In this document: positions 15,189 through 24,124 of the stretch, piece by piece
Numbering within the stretch: the first letter of the stretch is position 1
How the letters are laid out: every line of letters begins with the position of its first letter
Source of the DNA: Bacteroidia bacterium
GTDB lineage: Bacteria > Bacteroidota > Bacteroidia > Flavobacteriales > Flavobacteriaceae
Direction: 5' to 3'
Assembly (NCBI GenBank): GCA_030427865.1
Contig: JAUICK010000002.1
Span: forward strand, 62,001 to 126,000
Length of the DNA stretch: 64,000 nucleotides
Made by a program: the position numbers and the translations under genes
Notes under the pieces: generated by a model
What the model saw: only the letters and a program-made list of their open reading frames with translations
What the model was told of the DNA's origin: nothing
Database searches by the model: none

Positions 15189-17653
15189 TGAAGAAAGTAT
15201 TCATTTTAAGTATTCTTTTTGCAACGCTAAGTAACCTTAATTCTCAAGAAATAGTTAATGAAGGCGTTTTTAGAGTTGATGGCACTAATACTGCTGTCTC
15301 TTTTTTTTATGATTACACAAATAAATCTACAGGAACTCATGAAAACAAAGGTAATTTATACATCCATAAAAATTTTACAAATAATGGAACAATGACATTA
15401 AATGATGTTGTTAATGGAACAACTCGTTTTGTATCAGCAATTAGTGCTCAAGAGATTAAAGGCAATAGTGCTGTAATTTTTAAAAATATGGAAATGCTTA
15501 AATTTGTATCTATAGCTTTACCTTCTTCAGTTGTTTCAGTTGCAGATGGTTTAGAGTTAAGAGTATTAAATAATTTGGCATTAACTATAGGAAGTTTAAG
15601 ATTAATAGGAGATGCTCAGTTAGTGCAAACTCACTCAGGAGTTAGTCAAGTATCTGGTAACAGTAAGCTATTTAAAGATCAGCAAGCAAAAGTTCCTAAT
15701 GTATATAGATATCATTATTGGTCTTCTCCAGTTACTCAAACTCTTGGTTCATCTACATATAAAGTGGGTTCTGTATTAAGAGATGGTATAGATCCTGTAA
15801 GTACAACTTCTACATATTTACCTCCAGTGATAACTTGGACATCTAATTTAGATGGAGCACCAAGTAGTGGTACATACCCTTCTTCTTATACCCCAATTAC
15901 ATTATCCAATTATTGGATATATACAAATTTAAATGACATAGGAGATGGTTCTAGTTGGGTTCAAAAATTTGAAACAGGAGATATAAATGTTGGTCAAGGT
16001 TTTTCTATGAAAAGCACTGGTACAGTTCCTCAGAATTTTACTTTCATTGGAACTCCTAATGATGGAGATATTTTTTTTAATATCAATGCATCACCAGCAA
16101 CTCATTTATTAGGAAACCCATACCCAAGTGCTTTAGATATAACAGACTTTATTAATGATAATATTTCTTCAATAGATGGTACCTTATATTTTTGGGAACA
16201 TACTGGAGAAGATTTTGGAAACGAAGGTCATTACCAAGCTGGTTATCAAGGAGGATATTCTCAAAGAAATTTAACAATGGGTATTTCTGCGAGAGGTTTG
16301 CCAAATCCTAACAGTGCTACTTTTGATTGGGAAAATGCAGTAGATAATGGTAATGAAGTTAACCAATTAAAAACCATTACTATAGAAAGTACTAACTACA
16401 ATTTTACAGCAAGTGTAACTATAGATGAACCTTCAGGAGTTGATATTGTTGATAAGTTAGGAGCAGGTGTTACATCTGGAAATACCATAGTAAAATCTGG
16501 AGGAAATAGTTCAAAATCTTTTGAAGTTACTTTTGATAATATTATTGATATAAGCTCAATTTATCTTTACAATGATATTACATCTTCAACTTCTCAAAAT
16601 AGTATTACAATTACTGCAAATAACATAGCAAGAAACCAACCAGTTACTCAAATTTTAACAGGTAATAACGGTCAAAGCTTTAACTTAAACTGGACAGATG
16701 TTACATCTTTTACCATAACAAGTACTAATCCTAATAATATTGTTATGGATAATATTGAGTTTTCTAAAGGAGGTGGAATCTCTTTAGGAAATGGTACATA
16801 TCATGCACCAAATAGGTATATGGCAGTTGGTCAAGGTTTTTTTGTTTCAGCATCAGCAACTGGAGGGCAAATTGTATTTAAAAATTCTCAAAGAGAATTT
16901 AGAAATAATGATTTTTCAAACGGAGGAACATTTTTTTTTAAAGAAAAGAAAAAAGAAGAGCAAATTTCAATTTTAAAATTGGGTATGAACTTTAAAAATA
17001 ACTCTACAACATATCATAGACAGATAGGGATTTCTTTTAAAAATGGAAATACCTTTAATTATGAAAATGGATATGACAGTGAGATGTTTGATTTAAGTAC
17101 TACTGACATGTTTTGGAAATTCGACCAAATACCCAATAAAAACCTAATAATAGCTGGAGTAGAAGAAATTACAAATGAATTAGAAGTACCAGTTTCATTT
17201 GTTATAGATAAAAGTCAGACTATTAAAGTTATGATTGATGAGATTGAAAATATTGATAAAGATGTATTTCTATTAGACAAATTCACAGGAAATTATTACA
17301 GTTTGTTAAACTCAGTAGAGTTAGATTTAGAAAAAGGTAATTACTCGGGTAGGTTTTTTTTAACATTTAAAAAGAAAACACTATCACTTCAAGAAGAAAA
17401 TTTAGAGTTAGAATACTCTTTGAGTGTATATGTAGATAATCTATCAAATGAAATAATAATTCAAAATAACAAAAGAATTATATTAGAGGAAATTAAGTTT
17501 TATAATATAATTGGGCAAAAATTATATGAATCAAAAACTTTTAAAGACTCGTTACAAACAAAAATTAAAATAAGTAAAAGACGATCATCTTTTTATATTT
17601 TAAGTATTAAAACAAATAAAGGTATGTATCGAAAAAAAATATTTATAAAATAA
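15188..17653 (+). CDS. Large T9SS-exported surface protein
   Basis: The 821-residue product has a signal peptide (1-19). A long region rich in Asn, Ser and Thr follows, with segments typical of T9SS cargo (YWSSPVTQTLGSSTY, HLLGNPYPSALDITDFI). The C-terminal sorting domain starts near residue 745 and includes KFYNIIGQKLYES and SSFYILSIKTNKG. The sequence HLLGNPYPSALD is common in large Bacteroidota T9SS proteins, but no enzyme domain is recognised. Its ATG overlaps the stop of the preceding gene by one base (TAATG), so the two are probably translationally coupled and may act together on the surface. The last 80 residues are unusually basic. Confidence 0.85.
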   Translation: MKKVFILSILFATLSNLNSQEIVNEGVFRVDGTNTAVSFFYDYTNKSTGTHENKGNLYIHKNFTNNGTMTLNDVVNGTTRFVSAISAQEIKGNSAVIFKNMEMLKFVSIALPSSVVSVADGLELRVLNNLALTIGSLRLIGDAQLVQTHSGVSQVSGNSKLFKDQQAKVPNVYRYHYWSSPVTQTLGSSTYKVGSVLRDGIDPVSTTSTYLPPVITWTSNLDGAPSSGTYPSSYTPITLSNYWIYTNLNDIGDGSSWVQKFETGDINVGQGFSMKSTGTVPQNFTFIGTPNDGDIFFNINASPATHLLGNPYPSALDITDFINDNISSIDGTLYFWEHTGEDFGNEGHYQAGYQGGYSQRNLTMGISARGLPNPNSATFDWENAVDNGNEVNQLKTITIESTNYNFTASVTIDEPSGVDIVDKLGAGVTSGNTIVKSGGNSSKSFEVTFDNIIDISSIYLYNDITSSTSQNSITITANNIARNQPVTQILTGNNGQSFNLNWTDVTSFTITSTNPNNIVMDNIEFSKGGGISLGNGTYHAPNRYMAVGQGFFVSASATGGQIVFKNSQREFRNNDFSNGGTFFFKEKKKEEQISILKLGMNFKNNSTTYHRQIGISFKNGNTFNYENGYDSEMFDLSTTDMFWKFDQIPNKNLIIAGVEEITNELEVPVSFVIDKSQTIKVMIDEIENIDKDVFLLDKFTGNYYSLLNSVELDLEKGNYSGRFFLTFKKKTLSLQEENLELEYSLSVYVDNLSNEIIIQNNKRIILEEIKFYNIIGQKLYESKTFKDSLQTKIKISKRRSSFYILSIKTNKGMYRKKIFIK

Positions 17654-17824
17654 AATTAGATAATAGCTAATTAAGGGGAATTATTATGCTATTATCAATA
17701 AACTCAAAAGACGTGGTTTATATAGAAGTTTTTAACATTTTACTTCAAGTAGTAATCTTATAATTTATCCCCAATAAATTAAACCCATTTCTTTTGAGTT
17801 TTAAAATAATGAACTATACTTACT
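17654..17824. other. Intergenic stretch with a long-range inverted repeat
   Basis: AACTCAAAAG at 17701-17710 is repeated in inverse orientation at 17791-17800, 80 bases apart. Such a fold could form a leader structure before the small ORF at 17825. A 25-codon frame at 17685 shows no family features and is not called as a gene. Confidence 0.35.
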
Positions 17825-17989
17825 ATGCTAAACTATTTTATTCAAATTGTACCTCCTGTTATACCACCTCCACCACCTCCGGGTCTTGAAATAGATGATG
17901 GAATATTAATTTTATTGGTTTTAGTAATAATTTATGGGCTATTAAAATTGAATTTTATAAAAAAGAAAGAAATCAATTTTAATATCTAA
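17825..17989 (+). CDS. Small proline-rich single-pass membrane protein
   Basis: A 54-residue frame starts MLNYFIQIVPPVI, continues with seven prolines in the segment IPPPPPPGLEIDDG, and has a hydrophobic helix of about 19 residues (ILILLVLVIIYGLL) and a basic tail with FIKKKEINFNI. Short proteins with a proline run, a GL-x-IDxG motif, one helix and a lysine-rich tail recur after secreted-protein genes in Flavobacteriaceae, to my recollection. The function is unknown. The gene follows the three exported-protein genes and ends 4 bases before the convergent membrane-protein gene at 17994. Its size lies below usual gene-calling cut-offs. There is no clear ribosome-binding site, which is normal in this phylum. 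Confidence 0.6.
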   Translation: MLNYFIQIVPPVIPPPPPPGLEIDDGILILLVLVIIYGLLKLNFIKKKEINFNI

Positions 17990-17993
17990 CTTT

Positions 17994-19136
17994 TTATTTT
18001 CTATAATCGTGATTGTAAACAACCAATTCTGTTAAACCTTCTTTGTTAGGGTTTTTAGCAAAAGAACGTAAATACACATCCATATAATTGATAATTCTTT
18101 CCTCTGGATAAAACAACACTTTGTTATCGTATTGTGCCCATTCATTCATATTTAAATAAGCTTTTCCGTTTTCAAATCGATAAAAAGCTTGAATATGCTC
18201 TGGTAAAGCTGCTTCTAATTCTTCATCAACAAAAACATTATAATAATTCAAGTCTGCTGTAAAAAAATGAAAAGATAAAAGATTATCGTAAAACCCTGTA
18301 AGGTTGTTAGCTAATGGCAAACAGATAGTAAAAATAAGCATTGCAATTTTTTGCTTGTTAAAGAATTTTAAGAAAAACTCTAAAGGACTATAGGTTTTTA
18401 ATGTCCAAAAAATAATAACAACACTTAACATATTCTGAATGTTCCATGGCACTACATTATAACCATAACCTAAATAGAATAGGAGAAAAGTGATAATTGC
18501 ATGCATAGACAATATAAAAAGCACTCCAAATTTTCTGGTTTTGTTAAACAATAACAAGACTCCCATTAAAGCTTCTAACCAAGGTACAGCATAAGTAAAT
18601 ACTTCTAAAAACCATTGAGGCAAACAAATTAAAGCACTAGCAGAAGAGTCTACACAACTAAAATGTTTGTTTAAAGCACTTAACCATTGGATGTAAAAAT
18701 CTTCATTTACTTTCTGAATTCCACTCCAAAAATATGTGGCAAAAAAGATAAGAATTACAGCGTATAAAACTTTTTTAGGATTTGCTCTTTTTCTAAAAAT
18801 CTCTACAGCAAAAATGGTTAAAAAACTTTGATAGAAGTAAGGTTGCAACCTATTTTGATCAACCAAAGCTAAAAAAAGATAGAGTAAAATAATGGTCCAA
18901 CCTTGCCATCTTTTATTCTGAAAAATATATACAATCTGAATTAAAAAGAAGAAACCAGCTAAAATATAATCGAAAGGAGCAGTTGGTATTGGCAACCAAT
19001 CAAACAACGGAATTACAGGAAATATTTTGGTAGTAACCCATAATTTTGGAGCATACACCATTAAAACCAAAACTGCAAGGATTGCTAAAATTCTTACGTA
19101 GTTTATTTTTTGTTTGTCTGTTAGGTTTGTTATCAT
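17994..19136 (-). CDS. HTTM-type (vitamin K carboxylase-like) integral membrane protein
   Basis: The 380-residue protein has about seven to nine membrane helices with the arrangement of the HTTM (horizontally transferred transmembrane) family related to gamma-glutamyl carboxylase. The segments supporting this are IFFATYFWSGIQKVNEDF and VPWLEALMGVLLLFNKTRKFG. HTTM proteins of bacteria are mostly uncharacterised, and no enzymatic activity should be assumed. The C-terminal 100 residues are soluble and acidic (FYRFENGKAYLNMNEWAQYDN). The gene is a single unit on the minus strand, followed by the convergent small ORF. A short repeat element lies just upstream of its start. Confidence 0.7.
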   Translation of the reverse strand: MITNLTDKQKINYVRILAILAVLVLMVYAPKLWVTTKIFPVIPLFDWLPIPTAPFDYILAGFFFLIQIVYIFQNKRWQGWTIILLYLFLALVDQNRLQPYFYQSFLTIFAVEIFRKRANPKKVLYAVILIFFATYFWSGIQKVNEDFYIQWLSALNKHFSCVDSSASALICLPQWFLEVFTYAVPWLEALMGVLLLFNKTRKFGVLFILSMHAIITFLLFYLGYGYNVVPWNIQNMLSVVIIFWTLKTYSPLEFFLKFFNKQKIAMLIFTICLPLANNLTGFYDNLLSFHFFTADLNYYNVFVDEELEAALPEHIQAFYRFENGKAYLNMNEWAQYDNKVLFYPEERIINYMDVYLRSFAKNPNKEGLTELVVYNHDYRK

Positions 19137-19155
19137 TTTTATTTTTTAATACTGA

Positions 19156-19251
19156 TGTCATTTCGAAATGAGCTATTTCAGCGATTGAGAAATCTTATAT
19201 TTTTTAAATATTTAAGTTGAGATTCCTCCTTATTCTTCGTTCGGAATGACA
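19156..19251. repeat. MITE/REP-like short repeat, copy 1
   Basis: A 96-bp element is bounded by imperfect terminal inverted repeats TGTCATTTCGAA (19156-19167) and TTCGGAATGACA (19240-19251). It contains the core GAGAAATCTTAT. The same ends and core recur in inverted orientation at 24627-24705, so both are members of one family. There is no coding capacity. Confidence 0.7.
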
Positions 19252-19272
19252 TAAAAGTTTTAAACCATTTAT

Positions 19273-22065
19273 TTAAAATATTAATTTCTCTGCCAAATAT
19301 TTAGCAGTATAAGACTCTTTATTTCTTGCCAATTCTTCAGGAGTTCCTTGGAAAATCAAATTACCTCCATTTTTTCCACCTTCCAAACCCAAATCTATAA
19401 TATAATCTGCACATTTAATGAGTTCTATATTATGCTCTATCACAATAATAGAATGTCCTTTTTCAATTAACGCATTAAACGATTTTAATAATTTTTGAAT
19501 ATCGTGAAAATGTAAACCTGTTGTGGGTTCATCAAAAATAAACAAGGCTTTGTCTTTGGTGTTTCCTTTTACTAAAAACGATGCTAATTTTATTCTCTGA
19601 GCTTCACCACCAGAAAGTGTAGAAGAAGATTGCCCTAAAGTTACATAACCCAAACCTACGTCTTGTAAAGGTTTTAATTTACTTGCAATTTTTGTAACTA
19701 AATTTTCTGAGAAAAAAGCAACTGCATCATCAATCGTTAAATTTAAAATATCATCAATCGATTTTCCATCAAACTTAACTTCTAAAACTTCTTTTTTAAA
19801 GCGTTTTCCATTACAAACATCACATTCTAAATGTACATCTGCCATAAATTGCATTTCTATGGTCACTTCTCCTTCGCCTTTGCAAACTTCACAACGTCCA
19901 CCTTCTACATTAAAAGAAAAATGTTTGGGTTTGTAGTTTCTTATTTTTGATAATTTTTGATTCGAAAATAACGCTCTAATATCATCATAAGCCTTGATAT
20001 ATGTTACAGGATTTGAACGAGAAGATCGTCCAATAGGATTTTGATCGATAAATTCTACATGCTTTAAATTCTCGAAACTTCCTTTTATATCTGTATGTTG
20101 TCCTATTTTATCTCCATAACCAATCAATTTTTTTTGCATAGATGGATAGAGAATTTTTTTTACCAACGTACTTTTTCCAGAACCAGAAACTCCTGTAATT
20201 ACAGACAAACAATTTAGTGGAAAAGTAACATCTATATTTTGTAAATTATGTTCTCTTGCACCAATTATTTGAATGTTATTTTTTGATGTTCTACGTTTTG
20301 TTGGAACTTCAATTCTTAAATCATCATTTAAATATTGTGCTGTTAAAGAATTGGATTTTAAAATTTCATCAAAGGTTCCTTCAGCAACTACATTTCCTCC
20401 AAAAGTTCCAGCTTCTGGGCCAATATCGATAATGTAATCTGCTTCTTTCATAATATCTTCATCATGCTCAACCACTACAACTGTGTTGCCTAAATCACGT
20501 AAATTTTTTAAAACACCAATCAATCTTTCTGTATCCTTTGGATGCAAGCCAATACTGGGTTCATCTAAAATATACATAGACCCCACCAAAGAACTCCCCA
20601 ATGAAGTTGCTAAATTAATACGTTGACTTTCTCCTCCAGAAAGTGTGTTAGAGGTTCTGTTGATGGTTAAATAATTCAAACCAACATCCGTTAAAAATTT
20701 AAGACGATTGTTGATTTCGGTTATCAAACGTTTCCCAATTTTTTCTTCGTATTTATCTAATTTTATATTTTTAAAAAATACTGATAATTCATCCAAAGGA
20801 AGTGTTACCAAATCAGAAATTGTTTTGCCATTTATTTTTACATAATCGGTTTCTTTGCGTAAACGCTTGCCATTACAAGTGGTGCATTTTGTTTTTCCTC
20901 GATAACGAGACAACATTACACGATTCTGAATTTTATAACTTTTTTCTTCTAAAGCTGTAAAAAAATGATGAATTCCTTTAAAACTCTTATTGCCATTCCA
21001 AACTAATTCTTGTTGTTTTTCTGTTAATTGAAACCAAGGTTTGTGAATTGGAATATCAAATTGATAGGCAACATTAATTAAATCTTCTTTATAATGAATG
21101 TAAGAAGGCGTTTTAAAAGGAAAAATAGCGTCTTCCATAATTGATAATCCTGTATTTGGGATTACCAAATCTTCGTCAATACCAATAACATTTCCATAAC
21201 CTTCGCAAGTAGGGCAAGCTCCATAAGGATTGTTAAAACTGAATAAATGCGTATTGGGTTCCAAAAAAGACATTCCATCTAAATCGAACTTATTACTAAA
21301 TTCGGTTACTTTATTATCTGCTAAATTCTCTATAAAACAAACTCCTTTTCCTTCGAAAAAAGCAGTCTGAATAGCATCTGCTAATCTATTATAAAAATCT
21401 TCATCATCTTTGGTTACAATTCTGTCAACTACTAAAAAAAGCGGTTCATTTTTGTAATGTTTCTGAGGAAAATCAGCAATTCTATGCACTTTATCATTCC
21501 ATTTTAAACGAGCATAACCTTGTTGTTCTAAGACTTGCAGAACAGTTTTTAAATCTCGGTCTTCATTAATTGCAATCGGAGCCAATAATAAAAGTTTGGT
21601 TTTGTCTTCGAAATTTTTTACAAAATTCACAACATCAGAAACCGTGTCTTTTTTTACTTCTTGTCCAGAAATAGGAGAGAAGGTCTTACCAATTCTGGCA
21701 TATAGTAATTTTATATAATCGTAAATTTCTGTACTTGTACCAACTGTAGAACGCGGATTCGTTGAGTTTACTTTTTGTTCGATTGCAATTGCAGGTGCAA
21801 TACCTTTAATGTAATCTACTTTTGGTTTATGTAATTTTCCTAAAAACTGACGAGCATAAGAAGATAAACTCTCTACATAACGTCTTTGGCCCTCTGCATA
21901 CAATGTATCAAATGCTAAAGAAGATTTTCCAGAACCAGAAAGTCCTGTAATAACAACCAACTTATTTCTTGGAATTACAACATCAATATTTTTTAAATTA
22001 TGGAGTTTAGCTCCTTTTATTATAATGTTTTCTTTGGGGTTTATCGTTGAAATATCCGTCTTCAT
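19273..22065 (-). CDS. uvrA: Excinuclease ABC subunit A
   Basis: The 930-residue protein is close to the usual 940. It is the ATP-dependent damage sensor of nucleotide excision repair and loads UvrB onto DNA. Both ATPase modules are complete: Walker [10 protein letters not shown] at 41-49 and GVSGSGKST in the second half; two signature motifs [12 protein letters not shown] and [12 protein letters not shown]; and Walker [10 protein letters not shown] and FDEPTTGLH. The two zinc modules are visible (CPTCEGYG with CTTCNGKR, and CEVCKGEGE with CDVCNGKR). The start is an ATG shortly after a run of A residues, with no clear ribosome-binding site. The gene stands alone, divergent from the sigma factor at 22285. 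Confidence 0.98.
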   Translation of the reverse strand: MKTDISTINPKENIIIKGAKLHNLKNIDVVIPRNKLVVITGLSGSGKSSLAFDTLYAEGQRRYVESLSSYARQFLGKLHKPKVDYIKGIAPAIAIEQKVNSTNPRSTVGTSTEIYDYIKLLYARIGKTFSPISGQEVKKDTVSDVVNFVKNFEDKTKLLLLAPIAINEDRDLKTVLQVLEQQGYARLKWNDKVHRIADFPQKHYKNEPLFLVVDRIVTKDDEDFYNRLADAIQTAFFEGKGVCFIENLADNKVTEFSNKFDLDGMSFLEPNTHLFSFNNPYGACPTCEGYGNVIGIDEDLVIPNTGLSIMEDAIFPFKTPSYIHYKEDLINVAYQFDIPIHKPWFQLTEKQQELVWNGNKSFKGIHHFFTALEEKSYKIQNRVMLSRYRGKTKCTTCNGKRLRKETDYVKINGKTISDLVTLPLDELSVFFKNIKLDKYEEKIGKRLITEINNRLKFLTDVGLNYLTINRTSNTLSGGESQRINLATSLGSSLVGSMYILDEPSIGLHPKDTERLIGVLKNLRDLGNTVVVVEHDEDIMKEADYIIDIGPEAGTFGGNVVAEGTFDEILKSNSLTAQYLNDDLRIEVPTKRRTSKNNIQIIGAREHNLQNIDVTFPLNCLSVITGVSGSGKSTLVKKILYPSMQKKLIGYGDKIGQHTDIKGSFENLKHVEFIDQNPIGRSSRSNPVTYIKAYDDIRALFSNQKLSKIRNYKPKHFSFNVEGGRCEVCKGEGEVTIEMQFMADVHLECDVCNGKRFKKEVLEVKFDGKSIDDILNLTIDDAVAFFSENLVTKIASKLKPLQDVGLGYVTLGQSSSTLSGGEAQRIKLASFLVKGNTKDKALFIFDEPTTGLHFHDIQKLLKSFNALIEKGHSIIVIEHNIELIKCADYIIDLGLEGGKNGGNLIFQGTPEELARNKESYTAKYLAEKLIF

Positions 22066-22216
22066 TAATTATAAAAAATAAGTGTTAAAAATACTGTTTT
22101 TTTCATCGATTTTTAGAATAAAATAAAATGATTTTTGTTAAAATATTTGTTGAATTAAAAAATAATATTCATATTTGACATTCATAAGAACCACAAAATT
22201 AAGCGCATATAGGGTA

Positions 22217-22284
22217 AAATTACTTTTAATTGTTTTATTAATAGCAAGAACCGAAAAGCTTTCTAGCTTTTCTAAAAGTAATTT
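22217..22284 (+). promoter_or_regulatory. Nested hairpin abutting the sigma-factor start codon
   Basis: Twelve bases AAATTACTTTTA (22217-22228) are perfectly complementary to TAAAAGTAATTT (22273-22284). The second arm ends at the base before the ATG. Inside lies a second perfect stem GAAAAGCT/AGCTTTTC (22253-22260 with 22265-22272). If transcribed, the fold would hide the translation start, or it could terminate or block transcription. It may be a thermo- or protein-controlled switch. Confidence 0.5.
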
Positions 22285-22872
22285 ATGATGCGCAAAAATT
22301 CAATAAAAGATAGCACTTTAGTAAGTGATTATATTCAAGGAAAAGAAATAGCCTTAGAGGTCTTAATTAAAAGACATCAACAAAGATTATTTAGTTTTAT
22401 TTACAGCAAGGTTCAAGATAGAGATATTACAGAAGATATTTTTCAAGATACTTTTATTAAGGTAATAAGAACCTTAAAAAAGGGTAATTATAATGAAGAA
22501 GGTAAGTTTTTACCTTGGGTAATGCGTATTGCCCATAACTTGGTCATAGATTATTTTAGAAAATCGAATAGAATGCCTTCATTTAAAAATACGGATGAGT
22601 TTGATATTTTTTCTGTTTTGGGTGATGGAAGTTTAAATGCAGAGAAAAAAATTATACAAGAGCAAATTTATAGTGATGTAAAAGAGCTTGTAAATGAGTT
22701 GCCAGAAGAACAAAAAGAAGTTTTGGTAATGCGTATGTATAAAGATATGAGTTTTAAGGAAATAAGCGAAAACACTGGTGTTAGTATTAATACGGCTTTG
22801 GGTAGAATGCGTTATGCATTGATAAATATGCGTAAATTAATAGAAAAACATAAAATTATTTTAGTAAACTAA
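22285..22872 (+). CDS. RNA polymerase ECF-type sigma factor
   Basis: The 195-residue protein has sigma region 2 (residues 12-90, segments LFSFIYSKVQDRDITEDIFQ and FLPWVMRIAHNLVIDYFR) and sigma region 4 (about 125-185, segments LPEEQKEVLVMRMYKDMSF and EISENTGVSINTALGRMRYA). It would direct RNA polymerase to an unknown set of promoters. No anti-sigma factor gene follows, which is atypical for the group but common for this flavobacterial relative of the family. Two ATG codons stand at the start and either may be used. The preceding inverted repeat reaches up to the first ATG and may control translation. A 47-residue small protein follows after 57 bases. Confidence 0.92.
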   Translation: MMRKNSIKDSTLVSDYIQGKEIALEVLIKRHQQRLFSFIYSKVQDRDITEDIFQDTFIKVIRTLKKGNYNEEGKFLPWVMRIAHNLVIDYFRKSNRMPSFKNTDEFDIFSVLGDGSLNAEKKIIQEQIYSDVKELVNELPEEQKEVLVMRMYKDMSFKEISENTGVSINTALGRMRYALINMRKLIEKHKIILVN

Positions 22873-22929
22873 CAATAAAATAAAAAAAGCATCGTTACTA
22901 CTTTATAACCAAGAAATTAAATAGTATAT

Positions 22930-23073
22930 ATGATGCAAATTTACTCTAAAAAGTCATCTGAAATTCAGATGCAACCCAAAAAAGAAACAGTTCAATTTTT
23001 GATTAATTTTTCCAAGTCGCTAACTATTGTAAAAACCAAATCAAAAGATTTCATTGAATTGAATTTGAATTAA
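22930..23073 (+). CDS. Conserved-looking small protein, 47 residues
   Basis: The frame starts with two ATG codons and encodes a soluble, basic protein. The core segment PKKETVQFLINFSKSL (residues 15-30) I recall from short ORFs near sigma-70 and endonuclease III genes in other Flavobacteriaceae; that recollection is the main support. The rest reads TIVKTKSKDFIELNLN. There is no signal peptide, membrane helix or known domain. The gene is 57 bases after the sigma-factor gene on the same strand and is followed within 12 bases by a strong terminator, so it closes that transcript. The function is unknown. Confidence 0.7.
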   Translation: MMQIYSKKSSEIQMQPKKETVQFLINFSKSLTIVKTKSKDFIELNLN

Positions 23074-23080
23074 GAGTGGA

Positions 23081-23111
23081 AAAAGCTTCAACATTGTTGA
23101 GGCTTTTTTTA
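23081..23111 (+). terminator. Rho-independent terminator after the small protein
   Basis: A GC-containing stem GCTTCAAC/GTTGAGGC with one G-T pair (23085-23092 with 23096-23103) and loop ATT is followed by a seven-T run. It ends the sigma factor and small-protein transcript. Confidence 0.85.
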
Positions 23112-23201
23112 GAGCCCATCTTAACCTTTTTAAAGGGAAGGGATTCCAATCTTTGTGAAACAATTTTCTACAAAAAAATAAGTAATCCGTGAAATTCGTG
23201 T

Positions 23202-23858
23202 CTATTTTTTATTTTTGTAATATCCATCTAAAACAGATTTCCTACCAATCGTTTTCGTAATAATATCTTTCTCTAAATTCCAACCACGAGCAGGAGAATA
23301 TTCACGGCCATACCAAATAATTTTTAAGTGTAAATCGTTCCACAATTCTCTTGGAAACAAACGTTTCGCATCTTTTTCTGTTTGTTGCACATTTTTTCCG
23401 TTTGTTAAACCCCATCTGTACATTAATCTGTGAATATGCGTATCTACAGGAAAGGCAGGTACTCCAAAGGCTTGACTCATTACTACACTTGCAGTTTTAT
23501 GCCCAACAGCTGGTAATTCTTCTAAACCCTCAAAAGATTGTGGCACTTTACCATTATATTTTTCAATGAGTATTTTAGATAATCCGTAAATGCCTTTAGA
23601 TTTCATGGGCGATAATCCACAAGGACGTATAATTTCCTTAATTTCTTCAACAGACAGTTTCACCATATCAAATGGATTGTCTGCTTTCGCAAATAATAAA
23701 GGTGTAATTTGGTTTACACGCACATCTGTACATTGTGCAGAAAGTAATACTGCAACCAATAATGTGTAGGGATCTTTATGATCTAAAGGAATTGGAATTT
23801 CTGGATAAAATTCTTGCAATGTATCAATTACAAATTGGACTTTTTCTTGTTTGGTCAT
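23202..23858 (-). CDS. nth: Endonuclease III lacking the iron-sulfur cluster ligands
   Basis: The 218-residue DNA glycosylase/AP lyase removes oxidised pyrimidines in base-excision repair. The helix-hairpin-helix region LEELPAVGHKTASVV holds the catalytic lysine K121, and the catalytic aspartate is D139 in FPVDTHIHR. The canonical C-terminal cluster C-x6-C-x2-C-x5-C is absent. Its place (about 184-206, segment GREYSPARGWNLEKD) has no cysteine at all, and only C43 and C80 remain elsewhere. Catalytic residues are intact, so the enzyme is likely active without the cluster. The gene faces the sigma-factor transcript and is divergent from the peroxiredoxin gene. Confidence 0.93.
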   Translation of the reverse strand: MTKQEKVQFVIDTLQEFYPEIPIPLDHKDPYTLLVAVLLSAQCTDVRVNQITPLLFAKADNPFDMVKLSVEEIKEIIRPCGLSPMKSKGIYGLSKILIEKYNGKVPQSFEGLEELPAVGHKTASVVMSQAFGVPAFPVDTHIHRLMYRWGLTNGKNVQQTEKDAKRLFPRELWNDLHLKIIWYGREYSPARGWNLEKDIITKTIGRKSVLDGYYKNKK

Positions 23859-23880
23859 TTATTTTTATAGTTGCAAAGTT

Positions 23881-24111
23881 TCAGAGTAACAAAGGTACAA
23901 AGTTGCAAAGTAATTTGTTTGATAGAAAATTGTATCTTTTTTGCCACGAATTAAAAAAATAATAATTTTCGTCTTTACATTTCTACTTATTTTTTAAAAT
24001 CTTTTGGATTTGTGAATTCGTGGTTTTTTTTCTTACTTTTCATTTTAATCTTTTGAGTTTATTTTTCATTTAAGTTTTATACTTTGTAACTTGCCTACTT
24101 TGTAACTTTGA
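23881..24111. repeat. Imperfect inverted repeat pair in the nth-bcp gap
   Basis: Two 31-bp arms, 23881-23911 and 24081-24111, match in inverse orientation at 23 of 31 positions (units of the type GTTACAAAGT). They are separated by 169 bp. Each arm is itself made of short repeats around CAAAGT. No coding capacity is seen between them. Confidence 0.5.
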
Positions 24112-24124
24112 AAATAAAATATAA

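Noticed and set aside
17685..17762. A 25-codon frame between the T9SS gene and the small proline-rich ORF
   Set aside because: No recognisable motif and no link to neighbours; the length is expected by chance in AT-rich DNA.
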